A stretch of 64,000 bases of DNA from Sepiola atlantica. Taxonomy: Eukaryota > Mollusca > Cephalopoda > Sepiida > Sepiolidae. Under the pieces are notes generated by a model. The model was not told where the DNA came from. It saw nothing but the letters and a program-made list of their open reading frames with translations, and searched no databases. The stretch lies in assembly GCA_963556195.1 (NCBI GenBank), contig OY744533.1, forward strand, positions 44,411,413 to 44,475,412, read 5' to 3'. Position 1 is the first letter of the stretch; each line of letters starts with the position of its first letter. Positions 1 to 12,376 of the stretch are shown piece after piece. Made by a program: the position numbers and the translations under genes.

Positions 1-11
1 TGCTCCTGCTA

Positions 12-704
12 ATGTGGCAGCCATTCAACACATGCCACCCCCCATCGGACGTTAGCAATCGGCGCACATTTCTGAAACTGGTGAGCTACTGCAGTATTTT
101 CTTGCCTTCACTCCATCAAATCAAATCATCACTCAACAAACTGTTGACAAAAGACGCAAAATTGTCCTGGCCCGTGCACTGTCAGAAATCATTTGACAAA
201 ATCAAAGCACTCATTAACTCTGACCTACTGCTCACACATTTTGATCCAAATAAGAAAATAGTTGTGGCAGCGGATGCATAAAATCATGGTGTGGAAGCAG
301 TGATATCGCATATATTCACAGATGGAACTGAGAAGGCTATCATGCATGCAGCCAGATCCCTGACACCCGATGAACACAATTACAGTCAAGTGGAAAAAGA
401 AGCACTGGCACTGATTTTTGCTGTGAAGAAATTCTATAAGATGTTGTTCGGGCGTCATTTTACACTTCTGACAGACCACAAGCCACTACTTTCAATATTT
501 GGTGCAAAAAAGGGTATTCTAGTATATTCGGCCAGCCAATTGCAACGGTGGGCAATCATTCTACTGGGGTACGATTTTGATATACAGTACCGCCGGACAA
601 CAGAATTCGGCCAAGCTGATACCTTGTCGCGACTCATCAGTGCACAATCAGTTCCAGACGACGACACTCATCGCTGCCATCAGCGTCGAGGACAATTCCA
701 GTGA
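12..704 (+). pseudogene. pol: Ty3/gypsy reverse transcriptase end and RNase H (broken)
   Basis: One frame covers 12-704 with a single in-frame stop at 279-281. It starts in the RT thumb/connection region (FLKLVSYCSIFLPSLHQI) and enters RNase H at VVAADA, just before the stop. It continues through SLTPDEHNYSQVEKEALALIF and LLTDHKPLLSIFG to the EFGQADTLSRL motif that normally closes gypsy RNase H. The stop replaces a residue next to the first catalytic Asp. The frame is lost near 655-704, ahead of the linker to integrase. Family membership is clear; the copy cannot make a full polyprotein. Confidence 0.85.
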
Positions 705-839
705 CAAGGATTGATATAAAAGGAGAAACACTAGATCCAATGATACAAAAAAGTGTGAAGATTTTTCCAACGTTCATGGCCTCCTAACCTCACGGGAGAT
801 TTCCAACAGTTCAAATGCTGCAGTGGCTCTCTTTCTGTC

Positions 840-1444
840 ATTGATGAATTTTTGATGTTTGCAAATCGTGTTGCTGTTCCCACTAAGCTCAGACAAGCAG
901 TTTTTAACAACTACATTTTGGGGCATCCAGGCATTAATCGAATAAAATCACTAGCCTGCAATGTGGTCTATTGGCCTAACATAAACAGACATTGAGCGTA
1001 CTGTCAAACGTTGTATCCAGTGTATGGAAGTGCAGAAGAATCTACCTCGGATTGTTGATTCTCGCTGGACATACCCAGTGTGACCATGGTCCAGAATGCA
1101 CGTAGACTTTGCTGGCCCTATTGATGGTCTTAGTTTTCTGGTGGTTGTGGATGCCCATTCCAAATGCCCAGAAGTTTTTTAAATGCAACAGACTGACACT
1201 GTCTACAGTAACAGTAGTCAGGTGGCTATTTAGTCAACACGGCTTGCCCAAGACTTTAATCTCAGGCAACGGATCACAATTCATGTCTGAGTCATTCCAA
1301 CAATTCTGCAAATCGTGTTGCATAACACACATCCGGTCGCCACCCTATCAAGCTGAAAGGTTTGTAGACACATTCAAACTGGCACTACTCAAAGCAGAGG
1401 GGGGGGAGGGGACGACAACAGATGCTTTCCTCCTTTCGTATTGA
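840..1444 (+). pseudogene. pol: Ty3/gypsy integrase, zinc-binding and core domains (broken)
   Basis: The segment starting near 880 reads GHPGINRIKSL in one frame, the HH part of the HHCC zinc-binding module, followed by a YWP motif near 970. The core follows in shifted frames. It includes DFAGPIDGLSFLVVVDAHSK-like reading around 1105-1165 and LFSQHGLPKTLISGNGSQF around 1228-1288. In that last motif the usual catalytic Asp position reads Gly. An AERFVDTFK reading near 1350-1380 marks the third catalytic block. At least three frame changes and several stops occur, so this is a relic. Confidence 0.8.
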
Positions 1445-1462
1445 ATAACACCAAATGGTGCT

Positions 1463-1918
1463 GTGAAGAATGGTCTGTCACCAGCAGAGGCACTCATTGG
1501 ACGAAAACTCTGTACCACACTGGATGCTTTATGGCCACAGCGACAAAGGCAACAACCAAGCCCTAACAAAACAAAAGCATTTCCAGTTGGCACACCAGTA
1601 TTTGCTCGGAATTACAGACCTGGCAAGCCAAACTGGGTACCGGGCATCATCTGTGAAATAAATGGACAATTCCTGTATAATGTTAAAGTCGGGAATCAAT
1701 TCTGGGCACGGCACAAAAACCAGTTACTTCCCAGATACACAGGAGACGACTTAGTTGACAACAAAACAACCATTCCGTTCGATCTGTTAATGGACACATT
1801 TGAACTGTCATCTCCATCATCCCCCATGCAGACAAATACAAATGAGAATTATGAAAGACCTCACAGGAGTTGGTCAAAGCACCTCCAAGTTAACCCCAAG
1901 TGCACTCGGTACAGTTAA
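1463..1918 (+). pseudogene. pol: Ty3/gypsy integrase C-terminal region
   Basis: An open frame of about 150 codons begins MKNGLSPAEALIGRKLCTTL and continues with FPVGTPVFARNYRPGKPNWV and RHKNQLLPR. These blocks are typical of the region after the integrase core in Mag-like Ty3/gypsy elements, where an SH3-like chromatin or DNA contact domain sits. It is the best-preserved part of the copy. The upstream core is frame-shifted relative to it, so it is probably not expressed as integrase. Confidence 0.75.
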
Positions 1919-1923
1919 AGACT

Positions 1924-2207
1924 AAAACGGGGAGATTTTAGAGCAACCTAACAAAACAGAATAGTTATTTCCCTTGAACCAAACGAAAGAGTTATCGCCC
2001 GTGAATAAAAGAGTCGTCTGCCATGACAGTTGAAAAGTAAACACAACGGCCCTCACGATCAGATTAAGCATCTCGCGTTCAGCGGTTTCTACATTTCATT
2101 TAATTGGTGTTTTTGTTAAATAAATTTGTTAACGGTTCTACTTCGTCCTTTCTTCATTTTTGAGTTGTTATTAAACCGATAACAACGTGTAAACATCAGA
2201 CGTAACA
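1924..2207 (+). repeat. Polypurine tract and probable 3' LTR of the gypsy element
   Basis: A purine-rich AAAACGGGGAGA lies at 1924-1935, the position expected for the plus-strand primer just before a 3' LTR. The following 270 bases are non-coding, contain polyadenylation-like AATAAA at 2004 and 2120, and end with a CA near 2207 (cgtaaca). The partner LTR is outside the window, so the ends could not be confirmed. The first bases (tttt) do not show a clean TG start. Confidence 0.45.
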
Positions 2208-2298
2208 AACGTTATATTCTTTTGTTTTACATATTTTTACATTTTATAATTAAAAAAAAATTTTAAGGCCAGATTTGTTCATTTTTTTCTTTTTAAAG

Positions 2299-2352
2299 GT
2301 TGCTAAAGGAAAAGCTGGAACCAAAAGACGGCAGTCAGCTAATACACCGGCT
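2299..2352 (+). CDS. HDGFL2/PSIP1-like: Exon 1 in window: basic linker, NLS-like
   Basis: This 54-base exon is phase 0 at both ends, with acceptor tttttaaag and donor gtaagt. It reads VAKGKAGTKRRQSANTPA. The KGKAGTKRR cluster suits the basic, NLS-like stretch that follows the PWWP domain in this family. Because the exon is short, its identity depends on splicing in frame to the next one. Confidence 0.7.
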
Positions 2353-5300
2353 GTAAGTAATAACACATTTTGTCATAAATATTTGAGAAAATGATTCTTA
2401 TAATTTCAATTTTCAATGTGTAAATTACTTACAATTCTGAAACTGCTCTGATTGAATATTTGCTATGTCTCGATTTTGAGTTGGCATTTTTTTTTTTTTA
2501 ATTAGCAGATTTTATATTTTAAACTGAAATTTAAATTTTTTATCATCTTTAGAAAAGATAAGTTCTTAATCTTATTGTTTTTTATTTATTTATTTTTTGT
2601 TTGTTCACTCTAAACAAGGTTTATTGCCACCGAAGCGTAAGGGGCTACTGCTGTGATAGGGACCAGGTTTATAAGGGGCAATCTGCGTGGGGAGTTGAGC
2701 AGCAAGAAATTTAAATTTTTGTATGTTGGTACGGTCAGAGAAGCAGAGAGGTAATTCCAAAGGCAAGCACTCAGAAGAAAGAAGCTATTAGATTAGAAAA
2801 TCTTCCGGCATCTAGGTACCTCTACAGTGAAAGGATGGGATTTAGTTGCTAGTTGAGTGGGTCAGGATATTTGTGTTGAAGGGATACAAGTGCGGTAAGT
2901 TCATTGGAACACATTCTGTGGATGTACTTATGAAACAAGCACAGCCATGTGACGAACTGGAACTTGGAAAACAGTGTGGAACTTCTTAAGCTAGAAATTC
3001 TTTTTTGCACTCTTGTCCAAGAAAGAGAGGCTAGAGATTGGTGTACCAGCCCAGTTGTGGCAGTAATACTCCATGCACATGCAAATGGTGGCTTTATAGA
3101 GATATTATGATAGTATGTTTAGCTTTATTAATCGACCAAATAAGTTTAATTTACTAATATGAATTAGCTGGACCTGTATAAATAATAACAACTACAATAA
3201 GTGAACTTGCGTAAATTACACAGTATTTGAAATTAATGAACTGAAATCTGTTTAGCGCATTATTTTTAAATTAAAAAAAAGTTTTTAAATCGAATGAAAT
3301 TGACAATGAAAATAGCCAGAATTTGGCAAAATTATAATTTTGTAATTTATACTTTTATATGTTTTTTATAATGTAAAATTATTTGTTAGAACTAAATTGT
3401 TTACTGTTAATCACTTTCCAGTAAAATAAATGTCAGCTACAAGTAAAAAAAAACTAAAATTTAAAAAGTCAAATATAATATATACAACTTAGAATATTGT
3501 TGATGAGATGACATTGCATTTTTTTTAAATTAATTTTTTTATATGAACTTGTGTTTTCCGTATTCCTTCCTTTCCTCTTTCTACTTCATCTTTTTATCCT
3601 CTTTCTTCTTTCTCATACCGAACATGGCAAAAATGGTACACCTGTATGGATATGTAAGATGGCTGTTCCTCCTGTCACTGACAACATGGTGGGAATGACC
3701 CCCTCTGTTGTGTGACTGCACCACTTTGGCAGAGGAGGGACAGACATCTCCATATTAATACAGATGTACCATTTTTGTCATGCTTTGGTATGAGGAATAA
3801 GGGAAAGGATAAAAAATGAAAGAGAAGGGAGAGTGTGCAACTTTTAGTTAACATTAAAACCCGTGAATGTGTGCCTGTGGAGAGATGTTAGGAGACTTGC
3901 TCACTGCTTCAGCCATCAAACAAAGAGAGGATTTAGACTGTAAAGAGAATTTTTACTTTTTACCTTTTTTTTTTTTTTCCTTTTTTTTTTCTAGGATTTT
4001 GAAAGTTAAATGCAATTATTACAGTAATATTTGAGATGTCTGGGAAATATCCTTCATGAATTCTATTGAAGAGATATTCTGTAATTTGTTGGTTCATTAG
4101 ACTACAAACCCCTAAATTTGAGAAACTTTAAAATATAGTCAATTATCTTTTCCTTTATGATTTTTTTACTATTAAAAAAAAAACAAAATCAAAATTTTTT
4201 TTTTTTTTTTCATAGAGTAAAACTCCTGCGAAGCGTGCCAGGAAAGGTACACCTGCCCGTTCAAAGTCTAAGGATTCCACTGCAGATAATGATTCTGAGC
4301 CTGCAGCTAATGAGGAAGAAAATGAACCAGAACCAGAGCCAGAACCAGAACCAGAGCCAGAGCCAGAACCAGAGGAAGAAGACTTTGATGAACCATCAGC
4401 ACCTGAATCTGATAATTCAGATGATGAGGTAAAGTATTGATCGCTTTCAAGTTTCTGGTTATAATTATAATAGACACAAGAAGCATTTATTTATGAAAAC
4501 CTAGCAAGGCTACCTGACGTCACCTAATTTCTGTAGCTTACAGAAAAAAAATAATGGTAAAACTGAAAAATCTGCTTAATTTGGTCATTTGAAATATTTA
4601 AGTTCATTTTGGGACAAAATCAGAGTAAAAATAATGATGGCACTATTGAGGTTTGAACTCATAGATTCTGTCTCTATTAACAGCGTGCTAAGCGATTGAC
4701 CCATGGTGAAAGTAAGATGTGGTGATGTTATTAATTCAATACATAAAGCAAGCTCTTTCTCTTTCTCAGAGAAAGGAAGCAAAAAGGACATCAAGACTTC
4801 CTTTCCCACTGTCAACCAAGGGAAGAATCCATCAGGCATGTGTATGCAGTGTGATGATCTATGGAAATGAAACCTGACCAGTGAGAGTTGAGGACATGCG
4901 TTGCATGAAGAAAAATGATATGAGAATGATACAATGGATGTGATATAAGTATTAAAAACCGGCTTAGATCTGATGAGCTTAGAGGAAGATTAAATCTGAA
5001 CAATATCGGAAAATGGGGTGCAGACCAGACTTCAATGATATGGCTAAGTTGAAAGAATTGATGAGAGCTCTTGGGTTAGTAGATATAGAACAGTTGAGGT
5101 GTCAGAGGAAGGCCAAGGAAAACATAAGAAAAGGTGATAAGTATGGATTTGAGAGGAAGAGGGCTAAATAGAGTCCTGGGCGAGATAGGTTAGTTTGAAA
5201 GTCCATTTATTAAAGCCATCATGCAAGCATGTAAAATGGACATTTAACCGACTATTATGACAATGATTGGTTTTCTGCACATCAACTCGACTGGAAAAAT

Positions 5301-8300
5301 GTTTGCATTTTAATTTTTTAGAAAAAATAATTAAGCATCCTTTTAATCAGTAAACATTTTTTTATTAGAATAAAGCAATTATAAACTACTTATTTCCAAA
5401 TAAATAACATTTATCAGTAATAAAAAAAATTAAAATGTACCTCCTCTCCAAATAAGCCCAGTGTAAGAGTGTGTTAAATTGACGGCCACTTGACCATGAA
5501 ACCATGTTTGCCAGTCATAGTAGTAGTGATGACTTTCTTTTCTGTTTTTTTTTTTTTTTTCATTTCTTATAGGATTTTCAAATAGAAGATGAGAAGAAAG
5601 TTAAAAAAGGACGGGGGCGTCCTCCGAAGGCAACACCAAAAAGGAAAGGAGCCAAGAAAGCAGAAGTTTCTGATAGTGAGTCTGAGAAATCTGATAAAGA
5701 TTTCTCTGCCGACGAACAAGATAAGGAGGATGATGATGACGAGGACGATGATGACTATGAAGAAGAAAAACCTAAATCAAAGGCGAAAGGAAAGAAGAAA
5801 GCTACTCCAGCCAAAGGACGGGGTGCAGGAGGTCCGAAAAGAGGTATGTTCATTTTTTGATTTCTCTTTGTTTTACTTTCATTCTCTCTACTATTTTTCT
5901 CTCTATCCCTTTCTTTCATTATACATTTTATTTTTTTTATTATTTACCCCAAACAAGGTATATTGCCACTGAGACGTAAGGTGCTACTGTTAATTAGGGG
6001 CCATATCCATAGAAGCAACCCAAGTGGGGAGTTGTGCAGCGAGATGTTTGATTACATTTAAATTTCTGCATGTTGGTACAGTCAAAGAGCAAGGAGGGAA
6101 TTCCAAAGGCTGGTAGTTCGAGGAAATAAGCTATTAGATTAGAAAGCCTTCCGACATTTGTGGATCTGTACAATGAAGTGGTGGGATTTAGCTGATTGTC
6201 AGGTGTATTTACATTGAGAGGACACCAAAGCAGCAAGTTCGTTGGAGCACATTCCATTGAAGTACTTGTAAAACAAGCACGGGGATGCAAAATTGTGGCG
6301 ATCGGACAGTGTATTTGTAGACAGTATGGGACGTATTAGATTAAAAACTCTTTTTCGGACCCTGCATGGGCAGATGGTGGCTTTGTAGAGATATAGGATA
6401 CTGGCAGGTGTGAGTAGTTTTCTAGCACAGTGGAGGGAGCCCACCTTCTTTGCAGCAGCCTTGGCAATGTCTTCTATGTATTTGTTTCAATTCATGTTAC
6501 CTGTGAATGTTAAGTCAAGAAGTTTGAATGTTGGACTCCCGGGTAGGGTACTATTAGCCATAGTAATCAGTGGTTGAAAAGGTTTCTTCTAACTGTTAAA
6601 GGAATGAGTTACTGGTTATGCTATGTTAGTCACCTTTGTATTAGTCTACAATAGCACTCCAAAAAATGGTAATTATTTTCACATTTGGGTGCGTCATCAA
6701 CCTCTTTCTTTCCGTTTTTGTTAGAATTCAATTTATTTTACTGGCAAAAATAGGCTCTGTCTGATCGCCTATTTTTGCTAATATATATATATATATATAT
6801 AACTAACACACATATACTACACTATCACCAAAGAGAAGTTAATACCTGGGAGGATGGTATCATGATCACAGAACAGATACTACCCCCCCCCCCCAAAAAA
6901 AAAGACAGTAATCCCTGGGAGGATGGTATCCTGACCATAGAACATATACTATGCTACTCCCTGAAAATAAAGAGGTAAAATATGGAAACTACCCACCCCC
7001 CAAAAAAAGAAGTAATTCCTGGGAGGATGGTATCATGATAACAGAACAGATACTACTTTACGTCCCCCCACCCTAAATTGAGCATGGAAAGATAATACAT
7101 TAGTCTGAAATAATATAGTAAACTAAATTGCGCATTAATAGAAGTAATAGTATTTTATTTACTTCCTTTCCAGAAGGTTAGACACAAGTCAGATGTGAGT
7201 TTTGATAAAAGTATTTCTGTAGAACTAACTGGATTCGAATCCGGCACACCCAGGTCCTCGGTCCGCGTTGTTAACCACTTAGCCACCGTGCAATCCCGAA
7301 AATAGAAGTAATAGTATAGTTCGGCTTCAGACACAGATACCAAATCTCGTTAATAGAATTTCCTAATTTATTAAAATTTTAATTTTTTTTTTTTTTTTTA
7401 CTTGATTTTATATTATTCTAAACTTTCTATGATCATTTTATCATTTTCAGTATTACATAATTTAGAAAATTAAAGTCACTGAAACAAATGTCAAAACATT
7501 CACCATTTATTTGTCATACTGTACTTTAATTACAAACAAACAATACTATGCTTTCATGTTTAAAGTAAAATTAAACAGAGAAAAAAAACTTGTTTGGTGT
7601 CGAAATGCACCAATATTCTAAGAGTGTATCACTATTAAAGAACACATCAAAAATTGTATTAAAGCAAAAAGTTCTTTTTAAATATGGCGATTGACTAGAA
7701 GCATCTACTTATTTTTAATCTATTTTCTAAAACTTTCTTGCTACATTTTCGTTTAATGCAACTAAGGTTTAAGCCTATAGGGTGTTCGAGACAACTTTGT
7801 TTTTAATATTATTTGAATTCAGAACTATTTAAAGTATTTAATAGTAATAAAGTGCAATGGATAGCTGTTTCTGTGTATGATTGTTGGGTTTGAGAGCTGG
7901 AAAGAACAGTAAATTTGAAAGAGATTGACCCTGCATTATGATGATTCACACTAGATTAAAAATTTGGAAATCTTAATTGCAGCTCAGTGTTCCTTGAATA
8001 CTTTGAAGGCTGTGAGACGTGAGCTAGAGAATTGTGATGGAGATGTGGAATCACTGGCTAGCAGGAAGGATCATAGCAGACGTTCTGACTATGTCTGCAC
8101 AACGGAATTGAAGCTGCAACAAAAAAGTGCAGCAAGATTCAGGCAAGGCAATGCAGACCTTAACGAGAAGGATGGGTATCAGTGGCTAGCAGGAAGAACG
8201 AGGATTTTTGCTTCTCCTTATACAAGAGTCAGAAGGGTCAACTACTCACTGCTACGGCCTAAGCGAACCATCTTACAAAAGCCAAGAAACTCTTCAACAT

Positions 8301-11300
8301 GGTCAAATACTCAACCGAGCCGGAAATGCTCTGGTTCGTCTCAGGACTAGTTGCACAGCGTGAAGAACAAGTGGCTAGCCTGCAGTCTGCACAGAGACCA
8401 ATTTCCCTCAAATTGTGATGGTCTTTGGTTGTTTCCAGCGACGGCCATGTCATGGCGCCTCACATCTTTAAAAAAATACTCAAATTCAATTTAGATGGCT
8501 ATATTGAGTTTCTATCCAGCAGGTCTACTCCATGTCACACTTTGGAGAAACCCCAGAAGTGAGAACTTCCACAAATTCACCAGTCCCAACTCCTTGCAAC
8601 CCCATAGACTATTATGTGTGGAGTCCAGTTGAGAAAAATATCAACCGTACCGCCTGCAACCCAATGGAAAAAATGATTGCCAGGATCAAACTGGTGAACA
8701 TCACTGTGAAGGCTGTGGCTCCAGGTTCAGGTCTTGCGTGTCGGAGGTTTAGGGCAGCTTCTTCGATTGAATTGTATTTTGCAAAAAGATCCTCTAAGAG
8801 ATGCTCTCTGAATTTTGAGAATACATTAATTATTGGCTACGGTCTGACTTTGTTTCTTCCTGCCCCAAAAGTGTCAAATTTGTCTCCAACACCCTGTATG
8901 TTGTGATCATGTCATCTGATAACTTTACGGCATTACAAAAAATATATTACTCTTCGTTTGAAGAAACTGATTAAAAAAATAACTAAATCTAAAAGAACAA
9001 AAGCTATTTTTTTTCTATATATTTTTTACAATTAAAAATTAATTCTTGTATATCTTAAATGTTATTTTAACATTGTTTTTTGTCTAAAATTTGTATCTTT
9101 AGGTACTACTCGACGTACTAGTGCTGGTCGAGGTGGCCGGCGGCAAATCAAGGCTCCTGTGAAAGTCAGTGCAGACAGCCTTTCCTCGTCTAGTGATAGG
9201 TAAGATTCTGATGTATCTTCTGGATTAAATTATTTTTGGTTTAATTGGCAACATAAATTGATGGTTGAACTTGATATTAATAAACATTAATTTAAAAGTC
9301 TAAAGTTGGTCAATTTCTCGACTTGTTATCGATAACTTCCGTCATACAAAATCAATGTTTCATTTTGAGTAGCCATTCTTGTGGATTGTACCACCATGTT
9401 GTTCAGAACAATAAAAATGTAATTTGTCTTAGCAGCTTTCAGAAAATACTTTATCCAACTAAGAATATTTTTCAGATGATAGCCATCTTTGTTCTCAGCA
9501 GCAAATTCAGCTTCTAATAATAGTAAATACTACTAATAATACATTATTGCTTTTGTTTATAAATAATTATTCAATAATGTTCTTATTAATATAGAAACAG
9601 ATGCAAAAATATAGTGGTGTCATGCATCACCTGTAAACCGTGTAAAATATATATACTTCTTAGAATATCTTATCGATGCCATCTTAGTTAATTAGTTCAT
9701 TTTTAAACTGTTTACAAATATTTCTACTCCAAAGCACGGTTATAAAATGACTTACAGGGTTGTTTTGCATTTATTTATTTATTTCTTTTATAAGATCGAA
9801 TATTTATTTAAAACAATATTTTCTCTTATAAAACATATTTTTAACTATGATGTTTGTTCTTTTTGGCAAGTTATTATATATTTGTTTTTTTATTTGTTAT
9901 AGCTTGTAGTAATAACTTAGGATTATTATGTACTAGCAGGGCTACCCGACGTTGCCCGGGGCGATAAAAAACAAAGTAGTAGAAATTAAAGAGTGTGTGT
10001 AACATCTTTATATAAAAACTTCAATCTCTCTTCTTTTATTAGCCGTCTTTCTTTCCCTGGTCCTCATTATTTCCCTCCCTCCTTCAAACCTCTATTTCCC
10101 TTTTTCCCATATGATTCTTATCTTGTTTAAATGTGTTAAAAACTTATAATAATGTAATTCACGTAAATTCTTTTTACTAAATATGTATTTTATGTAACTG
10201 GATTTTCTTAAAGAAATATGCTATGTAAACAAACAAACATTTTGGATGAAAGTTATTAATTATTCTTACATTGTATTTTTGATCCCGAAATAAAATTATA
10301 TTTTATTTTTTCAAGACTTTAAATTTGAATTTGAATGCAATTACTTAATCGCTGGCGGCCATGTTGTAATTTCCTATAATTTTCTTTCGTAAAATAGTAG
10401 CAATAGTTTGATTAGCGTTTGTCGCTTATTTAAAAAACAATACCAAAGAACTAAAAATTTAAAGGCGCGTCCCTGGCGCTAAGAAACGTTAAATAAAATT
10501 AAGTTATTTCAAATTATTAGGTAATTAAATTAAAATATGACTCAGGATTTTCAAATTACTATAAAATATAATGAAAAATAACTGAAAACAGTCCCCCCCC
10601 CCCCCTGATGAAATACGCCCCAATGGACCCCTAAGGGTGGGTTTATAGATTCGGGAATACTCTCATCATCTTACTCTGTGAATTTTATATAAGAATACAC
10701 TTTTATATGTTATGTATATTCTCTAACCTTGTTTTAAAAAACTAAATTGTGTTTTTAAACATGAGTTATCGTTCTTCCTTAGCTATCTTCTAACAAATAA
10801 ATTTCATTATAAACATGAATTGTTTTATGAACTTGAGGTATTACGTAATTAAATTACAATATGACCCAGCAATTTCACATTACTATAAAATATGATGATC
10901 AATAACTGAAAAGCCCCCCTCTGATGAAATATGCCCAATGGACCCCTAAGGGGTGGGTTTATAGATTCAGGAATACTCTCATTATCTTACTCTGTGAATT
11001 TTACATGAGAATACACTTTTATATGTTATGTAAAATTCATTGGCCCGACCCCTAACATTTTCCCCGACGCCCTCCCCCCATCTCTCTAACCCCACCCTCC
11101 GAATTTGCTTTTTTACTCTCTCTAACCCCACCCTCTCAATTTTCTTTACTCTCCTCCAACCCTGAGAAATATTTTAAGTTAACAAAAAAAAAGAAAAAAA
11201 TTGGCTTGACCCCCTAAAAAGTTAGGCACGACCCCTAAAATATTCCCCGACCCCTCAATCTCTCCAGCCCCCCCAACTTTTTTTTCACTCTCCCACAACC

Positions 11301-12335
11301 CTGAGAAATATTTTAAGTTCAAAAAAAAAAAAAAATAAAATAAAAATTTGGCCCGACCCCTAAAAAATTTGGCCTGATCCCTAAAATTTTCCCCGACCCC
11401 CTAATCTCTCCAGCCCCCCCCCCCCCCCCAACTTTTTTTCACTCTCCCACAACCCTGAGAAATATTTTAAGTTCAAAAAAAGAAAGAAAAAAAAATTTGG
11501 CCTGACCCCTAAAAAATTTGGCCCGACCCCCAATCTCTCCAGCCCCCCCCCCAACTTTTTTTTCACTCTCCCACAACCCTGAGAAATATTTTAAGTTCAA
11601 GGAAAAAAAAAATTTGGCCCGAAACACCAATATTTCTAGGGACCATTATACTTAAGAAGCACCAACATTCGTTTGAAAATCAAGGAGGCCTTCTGAGCAC
11701 TACTGAAATCATTCTTACCAGTGGCCAGGTGCGATGTGATTAAGCAACCCTTGTTTCACTAAACACTCTTAACGTAGCCTTCCTATGATGTTATTGATTT
11801 ATCCGAACAGAAGTTATGGGATGACCTGATACAACCGGACACAATTTAGGGCAAGACCAGGTACATCCGGCAAGGGATTATGGGATGTTTTCAGTGACTA
11901 AGCATTTTTATCGGATTAGTACTTAAATACATTAGATTATTTCCAAATTAATACTATTTAACATTGAAAAAAGTCTGAAAAATACGGAAAAAATGCTACC
12001 CTCTGTCGGAAACTGGTCCAGTTGACCCTCAGCAAGTGAATCGTTTTTTGCGATTTTGAGAAATTATGATCCCAGGATATGTACGGTGCTAAAAATATCA
12101 ACTTTTTGACATGTCGCCGCTTAGTTTTTGAGGAGTAGCTGTACATTACATAAATACATTAGATAATTTCCAAATTAGTACTAATTAACATTGAAAAATA
12201 ACTGAAAGGGACCCCTAAGGCGTGGGTTTATAGATTCGGGAATACGGCCATCAACTTACTCTGTGAATTTTACATAAGAATACACTTTTATATTGTATCT
12301 ATATTCTCTAACATTTTTTTCTATAGGGCACACAC

Positions 12336-12376
<41 letters not shown>

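Larger units (their letters stand above)
1..2207 (+). mobile_element. Decayed Ty3/gypsy LTR retrotransposon, 3' half
   Basis: The reading frames give, in order, the end of reverse transcriptase, RNase H, an integrase zinc-binding segment, the integrase core, the integrase C-terminal part, a purine-rich tract and an LTR-like segment. RT-RNaseH-IN is the Ty3/gypsy order. The 5' LTR, gag, protease and most of RT lie before the window. In-frame stops and several frame changes show that the copy is dead. It lies immediately before the first visible exon of the LEDGF-like gene, in the same orientation, so it is probably an intronic or upstream insertion. The outer boundary at about 2207 is estimated. 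Confidence 0.85.

Noticed and set aside
10607..10640. CTGATGA as a third hammerhead core (also at 10922)
   Set aside because: No stem II followed by GAAA; the word is part of the dispersed 150-base module.
11381..11630. Antisense Gly/Phe-rich frames
   Set aside because: Products of the C-rich minisatellite read backwards.
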